The notes beneath the pieces were generated by a model. That model saw nothing but the letters and a program-made list of their open reading frames with translations. It ran no database searches and was not told where the DNA came from. The translations under genes were made by a program, and so were the position numbers. From Allorhizobium undicola ORS 992 = ATCC 700741 (GTDB lineage Bacteria; Pseudomonadota; Alphaproteobacteria; Rhizobiales; Rhizobiaceae): a DNA stretch of 64,000 bases. Location of the stretch: the NCBI RefSeq assembly GCF_000621665.1, contig NZ_JHXQ01000015.1, positions 55,466 through 119,465 of the forward strand, read 5' to 3'. Below, in pieces: positions 59,549-64,000 of the stretch (the stretch's first letter is position 1; each line of letters starts with the position of its first letter).

Positions 59549-60853
59549 TCAAACCCCGTGCATCTCCATGGCATGGCGTGGCCAGATGATGCCGACCCGC
59601 GCACCCTTTTGCGGTGCCTCGCGGTTTTCAAAACTCAATTGCGCCCCGGACCGCTCCAGCAGCGTCTTGGCAATGAACAACCCAAGGCCGAGCCCGCCCG
59701 CGCGGCTGTCACCCTTGCGGCTGGTCACATAGGGCTCGCCGATGCGTAACAATATATCCGGTGTGAAGCCTTCTCCATCGTCTTCGATCAGCAGTTTCAC
59801 GTGATTTTTATCGTGTTGCACGGAGATTGTGACTTCGTGGGACGCATAGCCCACGGCATTTTCGATGAGATTGCCAAGTCCGTATAATATGCCCGGATTG
59901 CGTGTGCCGACAGGTTCGAGCGTGCGGTCGGAAAGGTCAATCACCGTCACCTTCACGCGGTCGCCACGATGGGGAGCCGTTACTTCCTCTATCAGTGAAG
60001 AGAGGGGCAGGCGGCGCATGTGCTCTTCGTCATTGGTGGAGAGGGTCGTCAACCGCTTCAATATGTCACGGCATCTCTGGCTCTGGCTGCGCAGCAAATG
60101 CACATCTTCCGCATAGCGCGGATCATTGCCCAATTCGCGCTCCATCTCTTTGGCCACAACGGTAATCGTTGCCAGCGGCGTGCCCAGTTCATGGGCTGCC
60201 GCCGCCGCCAGGCCATCCAGTTGCGAAAGATGGGTCTGTTTTTGCACGATCAGCTCGGTCGCCGTCAGCGCTTCCGCCAGAAGCGTTGCTTCACGTGAAA
60301 CACGATAGGCGTAAAAGGCGGCAAATCCCGTCATGGATACAATGGCCGCCCAGGTCGCCACCAGCCGGACAGGATCAGCCGTATAGGCTTCGCCCGGATA
60401 CCAGGGAAGCGGGTAGGGGGTGAAAGCAAGGGCCGAAATGCACAGCGTGGCCAGCACCATCAACGCCATGGCGTGACGCAGCGGCTGCGAGGCAAAGGTA
60501 ATAATGACCGGCACGCAAATCAGCGGGGCGAACGGGTTGGCAAGCCCGCCCGTGATGAACAGAAGCGCCGCCATTTGCAGCAGGTCCAGCCCCAGAATGG
60601 CAAAGGTCCAGATCGGGTCGAGGCGCTGCGTGGAAGGAAAAGCGACCTGCAAGACAAAGTTGACGATGGCAAGGGCAGCAATCAGCCCTGCCGCCGCATC
60701 CAGCGCAAAGGGAAAGCGCAGGACCAGCGCCACAATGGCAAGCGTTACCGTTTGGCCTGCCACGGCAAGCCAGCGCAGGCGTACCAGCGTTTCCAGCCGC
60801 AAGCGGCGGCTTGAATGTCCGAAATGCATGTTCAGATCCACATTCTCGTTCAT
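59549..60853 (-). CDS. actS: Redox sensor kinase ActS (RegB/PrrB)
   Basis: The 434-residue kinase has about six N-terminal membrane segments including the quinone-sensing GGLANPF (102-108), H-box H221 in AAAAHELGTPLATI, and C261 in SQSQRCRDILKRL, which corresponds to the redox-active Cys of RegB. HATPase motifs are NLIENAVGYA and AGGLGLGLFIAKTL. GGGAGG six bases upstream fixes start 60853. A parS-like site lies within. Confidence 0.95.
   Translation of the reverse strand: MNENVDLNMHFGHSSRRLRLETLVRLRWLAVAGQTVTLAIVALVLRFPFALDAAAGLIAALAIVNFVLQVAFPSTQRLDPIWTFAILGLDLLQMAALLFITGGLANPFAPLICVPVIITFASQPLRHAMALMVLATLCISALAFTPYPLPWYPGEAYTADPVRLVATWAAIVSMTGFAAFYAYRVSREATLLAEALTATELIVQKQTHLSQLDGLAAAAAHELGTPLATITVVAKEMERELGNDPRYAEDVHLLRSQSQRCRDILKRLTTLSTNDEEHMRRLPLSSLIEEVTAPHRGDRVKVTVIDLSDRTLEPVGTRNPGILYGLGNLIENAVGYASHEVTISVQHDKNHVKLLIEDDGEGFTPDILLRIGEPYVTSRKGDSRAGGLGLGLFIAKTLLERSGAQLSFENREAPQKGARVGIIWPRHAMEMHGV
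60287..60302. promoter_or_regulatory. parS-like site inside actS
   Basis: TGCTTCACGTGAAACA has a single difference from the 16-bp palindrome TGTTTCACGTGAAACA. Confidence 0.6.
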
Positions 60854-60876
60854 GTCAGGCCTCCCCTTGGTATTCC

Positions 60877-63339
60877 TCATGTACCACGCGGCTTGGCACG
60901 TGTCGTCGGGGCAGCGGTGGCCGGATCTTCCGGCCAGGGATGCTTGGGATAGCGCCCGCGCATGTCCGCCCGGACATCCGACCAGGAGCCCGCCCAAAAG
61001 CCGGGCAGATCCCGCGTGGTCTGGATTGGCCGATGCGCAGGGGAGGTTAACTCCAGAAGCAGCGGCAATCTGCCGCCGCCAATTGCTGGATGGTCCTTCA
61101 ACCCAAAAAGTTCCTGCACGCGGATGATGAGCTTGGGCTCCTCCCCCTCGTAATGAATGGGGTGACTCATGCCTGTGGGAGCGGTGAAATGAGTGGGGGC
61201 CAGCCGGTCCAGATCCCGTTGCAGATCAAACGGGACGAGGCTGCGCAAACCTTCGGCCAAACCACCGGCGGAGACATCGGAAAAGCTGCGCGCGCCGTAC
61301 TGGAAAGGAATGAACCACTCGTCGAGCCTCGCCAGCAGGGCGTCATCCTCCATATCCGGCCATGGGTCGCCAAGGGTACGATGCAGAAAGCCGATGCGCT
61401 GGCGAAGCTGCCCGGTTGCCTTGCTGAAGGGAAGATGCGTCAGCCCAAGCTCACGTACCCCTTCCGCAAGTGCCGTCAGGGCCGCCTCTCCCGTGGGGCG
61501 GGGAAGCGGAGCTTCTTCCAGCGTGATTGCTCCCAGCCGCTTTACCTTGCGGGCGCGCACCTCGCGGCTGGCGCGATCGAAAAAACACTCTTCGCCCTGC
61601 GTCACTGCACCGGGCAGGTCTGCCTGTATCTCCGCCAGAGAAATTTCCGCTGCCGCCAGAATGCGCGCCTTGCCAGCCCGCCCGGTCAGTTCGGCAATAA
61701 CCAGCATGGGGCTCGCAGCAAGCCTTTCCTTTTCCTCCAGTTCACCGCCCCGGCCATTGGCCATGACATAGCGCCCACGCCCGCCGCGCTGAAGTGCAAT
61801 TCGATCCGGAAACGCATGGAGTAGAAGCCGGCCAGCGGAAATGCCGGTTTGCTGTGCATGGGCTTTTCCGGCCTGTTCGGCCAAGCGCGCCGCAAGCCCG
61901 CGTGCCGCGCCTGCTCTTTCCCCGCGATCGGCGCGAAACCGCCGCAGCCGCTCATCCAGATCGATATCCTGACCGCCCAGTCCCTGCTCGGTTAAAAGAA
62001 CGGCAAGCTCCCCGGCGGGACGGGCAAGCCCCTCTTCCGCCGCATTGATCATCATCGAAGCCAGCCGCGGGGGCAGGCCAAAGCCACGCATACGCCGGCC
62101 CTTCCCGGTCAACATTCCTTGCGCATCGAGTGCGCCGAGCCCCTTCAGCAAAGCTCGCGCTTCTTGCCATGCCGCTGCTGGCGGGGCATCGATAAACAGC
62201 AGACCATCCGGCTGGTTCACGCCCCAATGGGCCATGTCCAGCACGAGGCCGGATAGATCGGTGGACAGGATTTCCGGCGGCGTAAAGGCGGGCAGGGCTG
62301 CCGTCTGACCCATATGCCACAAACGAATGGCAATGCCCGGTTCGGTTCGCCCGGCGCGTCCCGCCCGCTGATCTGCGGAGGCGCGGGAAGCCTTGACCGT
62401 TTCAAGACGGGTCATGCCCGTCGCGGGTTCGAATACCGGCAGACGTTGCAGGCCGCTATCGACAATGATCCGCACACCATCAATGGTAATGGATGTCTCG
62501 GCAATCGATGTCGCCAGCACGACTTTCCGTTCGCCAGCCGCCGCTGGCCGTATTGCCTGATCCTGCTCAGCCTGCGAAAGATTGCCATAGAGCGGCGCAA
62601 TTTTCGTGCTGGCAGGCAGACGTCCCTCCAGACGTTCCGCCACCCTGCGAATTTCCGCCTGTCCGGGCAAAAACGCCAAAATCGACCCTTGCTCTGTCGC
62701 GTGCGCATCGAGAATGGTGGATGTTACGGCATCTTCCACCCGCTCGGTGCCGGGCCGATCGCGATACCGCAACTCAACCGGAAAACTCCGGCCCTCGCTT
62801 TTCAGAACCGGCGGGTTGTCCATCAATTCCGTCAGGCGCTCCACGTCCAGCGTGGCAGACATCACGACCAGTCGTAAATCGTCCCGCAGACCCGCCTGGC
62901 AATCCAGCGCCAGCGCCAGACCGAAATCCGCATCCAGCGAGCGCTCGTGAAATTCATCGAACAGCACGCAGGCAATCCCCGCAAGCTCCGGATCGTCCAG
63001 AATCATTCTGGCGAAGACCCCTTCCGTAACCACCTCGATCCTGGTCTTGGTGGAAATCCGGTTGTCCAATCGCATCCGGTAGCCCACGGTTTCGCCGACC
63101 CGCTCCCCAAGGAGATCGGCCATGCGGGAGGCGGCCGCTCTGGCTGCAAGTCTGCGCGGCTCCAGAAGAATGATTCGGCCCCGCCCAATCCACGCCTGTT
63201 CCAGCAGGTAAAGAGGAATCATCGTGGTCTTGCCTGCGCCGGGAGCTGCGCTGACCACAGCACGATTACCCTCGCGCAGAACAGCGGCAAGGGGCGCAAG
63301 AATTTCACTGACGGGAAGGATGGGAAGAGAGAGCGCCAT
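60877..63339 (-). CDS. hrpB: ATP-dependent helicase HrpB
   Basis: The 820-residue DEAH/RHA-type helicase has P-loop PGAGKTTM (33-40), DEFHERSLD (DEFH 128-131), MSATLD, the ATSIAETSITIDGV motif V and QRAGRAGRTEPG motif VI, and the HrpB C-terminal domain with DPWPDME. Its physiological RNA substrate is unclear. The start has a weak ribosome site. actS follows after 23 bp on the same strand. Confidence 0.95.
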   Translation of the reverse strand: MALSLPILPVSEILAPLAAVLREGNRAVVSAAPGAGKTTMIPLYLLEQAWIGRGRIILLEPRRLAARAAASRMADLLGERVGETVGYRMRLDNRISTKTRIEVVTEGVFARMILDDPELAGIACVLFDEFHERSLDADFGLALALDCQAGLRDDLRLVVMSATLDVERLTELMDNPPVLKSEGRSFPVELRYRDRPGTERVEDAVTSTILDAHATEQGSILAFLPGQAEIRRVAERLEGRLPASTKIAPLYGNLSQAEQDQAIRPAAAGERKVVLATSIAETSITIDGVRIIVDSGLQRLPVFEPATGMTRLETVKASRASADQRAGRAGRTEPGIAIRLWHMGQTAALPAFTPPEILSTDLSGLVLDMAHWGVNQPDGLLFIDAPPAAAWQEARALLKGLGALDAQGMLTGKGRRMRGFGLPPRLASMMINAAEEGLARPAGELAVLLTEQGLGGQDIDLDERLRRFRADRGERAGAARGLAARLAEQAGKAHAQQTGISAGRLLLHAFPDRIALQRGGRGRYVMANGRGGELEEKERLAASPMLVIAELTGRAGKARILAAAEISLAEIQADLPGAVTQGEECFFDRASREVRARKVKRLGAITLEEAPLPRPTGEAALTALAEGVRELGLTHLPFSKATGQLRQRIGFLHRTLGDPWPDMEDDALLARLDEWFIPFQYGARSFSDVSAGGLAEGLRSLVPFDLQRDLDRLAPTHFTAPTGMSHPIHYEGEEPKLIIRVQELFGLKDHPAIGGGRLPLLLELTSPAHRPIQTTRDLPGFWAGSWSDVRADMRGRYPKHPWPEDPATAAPTTRAKPRGT

Positions 63340-63672
63340 GGGAATGCTTGACCTAAAAGAACATCAGGTCCTGCGACATTGAAACGGGAACAACCTAGGC
63401 TCCGAGATCAAGCAACGAACCAGTTGCCTTGATAAAGCCGCCAAGGCGCAAATCCAACCCATGAGATTGAGTAGAGGGCCAGCCGCGCGGAAAGCCAATT
63501 AAACAAGCCACGAACCCCCAAGACGCCCATTTGAGGCGTGGCACGTGTTTCATACCCCAGGAGGCAGGCGTCACGAGCCGTTGGAAGACGCGAGACCCCC
63601 GTTTATTCAGAACAAAAAACCAAATATAACAATAGGCTAGAAGATAAACGACAGATTTTTGACAACTGGCTG
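63340..63672. other. Intergenic region upstream of the rRNA-type promoter
   Basis: No gene is supported in these 333 bp, which include the hrpB promoter on the left. The right part (63600-63660) is A-rich, which resembles an UP element for the following strong promoter. Confidence 0.5.
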
Positions 63673-63701
63673 TTGACGTTTGGCGTATTGGGGCCTTATA
63701 A
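63673..63701 (+). promoter_or_regulatory. Strong promoter, probably of an rRNA operon
   Basis: -35 TTGACG (63673-63678), a 17-bp spacer and -10 TTATAA (63696-63701) follow an A-rich upstream tract. A second TTGACA is at 63659-63664. Confidence 0.7.
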
Positions 63702-63707
63702 GCCGCT

Positions 63708-64000
63708 TCACGAGACGACGGCAGCGGCGCTTCTGGCGGCGGGATTGTTTGTCTCTGATTTTTCCGACTGACGCGAGTTGGTATGACTGGTCCAGGGATG
63801 GATTGGTTCGGATGAGTTTTGACACGTTGATGTGTCTGTTATTTGACAATTGAATAGAGAAGAAAGAGAAACGTGGACGGCGGTTTCTGCGAGTTGGGGT
63901 TTGTGCCCTGACGTTGAAGACAGAAGGCCCTTCACGTTTTGAAGCAAGGACACTGCTCTTACTTTTTGGAGTGAGAGAGGTGAGTTCTTGTCAATTTCGA
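63708..64000 (+). other. Probable rRNA operon leader (16S gene beyond window)
   Basis: The segment TTATTTGACAATTGAAT (about 63839-63855), followed by GAGAAGAAAGAGAAACGTGG, matches the leader seen before 16S genes in Rhizobiales as I remember it and resembles boxA-type antitermination sequence (TTTGACAATTGA against E. coli TTTAACAATTTA). No 16S sequence is present before the right edge. Confidence 0.6.

Noticed and set aside
59793..59808. GTTTCACGTGATTT as a further parS site
   Set aside because: The right half differs at three positions from the palindrome.
63538..63771. 77-codon frame upstream of the rRNA-type leader
   Set aside because: It crosses the promoter, has no ribosome site and no homology that I recognise.

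Overview
The window looks like part of the main chromosome of an alphaproteobacterium of the order Hyphomicrobiales, most likely Brucella in the broad sense (including former Ochrobactrum). This rests on remembered gene orders: PPDK regulator-maf-aroE-coaE-dnaQ-secB; chvI-chvG-hprK-EIIA-ptsH-ahcY beside pckA; hisBH..AFE-coaA beside hslVU; and an actSR pair. GC is high through the core genes. The dikinase-regulator gene normally sits beside hemE and the alphaproteobacterial replication origin, and four strong parS-like sites (TTCACGTGAAAC) are scattered through the window, so it is probably origin-proximal. No species call is possible from the sequence alone.

Layout: 1-3648 (+) is a compact operon: dikinase regulator (cut by the window edge), maf, aroE, coaE, dnaQ. 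A 106-bp palindromic repeat and a two-way terminator separate it from secB and fxsA (-). 5019-7751 (+) holds a Tim44-like protein, an MltA-like lytic transglycosylase, an Smr protein and an XRE regulator, followed by gyrB. 10.6-14.3 kb holds a nitroreductase (-), an intracellular PHA depolymerase, a DUF2852 protein and a YgjP-type metallopeptidase. 14.3-19.5 kb (+) is trpF-trpB-trpA-accD-folC. 19.6-31.7 kb (-) is a long array transcribed divL, tsaE-amgK fusion, murU-like, addB, addA, trxA. 32.2-37.8 kb (-) is chvI-chvG-hprK-EIIA-ptsH plus ahcY, an envelope-sensing and PTS-signalling block. pckA (+) is divergent from chvI. arfB follows. 40.3-45.2 kb (-) is hisB-hisH-[two AT-richer insert genes]-hisA-hisF-hisE-coaA, divergent from hslV-hslU and a DUF1402 secreted protein.

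48.4-54.9 kb is the accessory region: a 1267-residue multi-domain glycosyltransferase followed by two divergent O-fucosyltransferase-like paralogues, the first extremely AT-rich. This block and the two-gene insert in the his operon are the least ordinary parts of the window. Beyond it lie glcB, a second copy of the 106-bp repeat, an L,D-transpeptidase lipoprotein, mmcB, the redox two-component pair actS-actR, hrpB, and finally a promoter and leader that resemble the start of an rRNA operon whose 16S gene would lie just past the right edge.

Themes: envelope and peptidoglycan (MltA, MurU/AmgK recycling, L,D-transpeptidase, ChvGI, glycosyltransferases), cell-cycle control (DivL), central carbon control (PPDK regulator, PckA, malate synthase, truncated PTS), amino-acid synthesis (trp, his, aroE) and DNA repair (AddAB, MmcB). 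No tRNA gene, CRISPR array, insertion sequence or complete prophage was seen.
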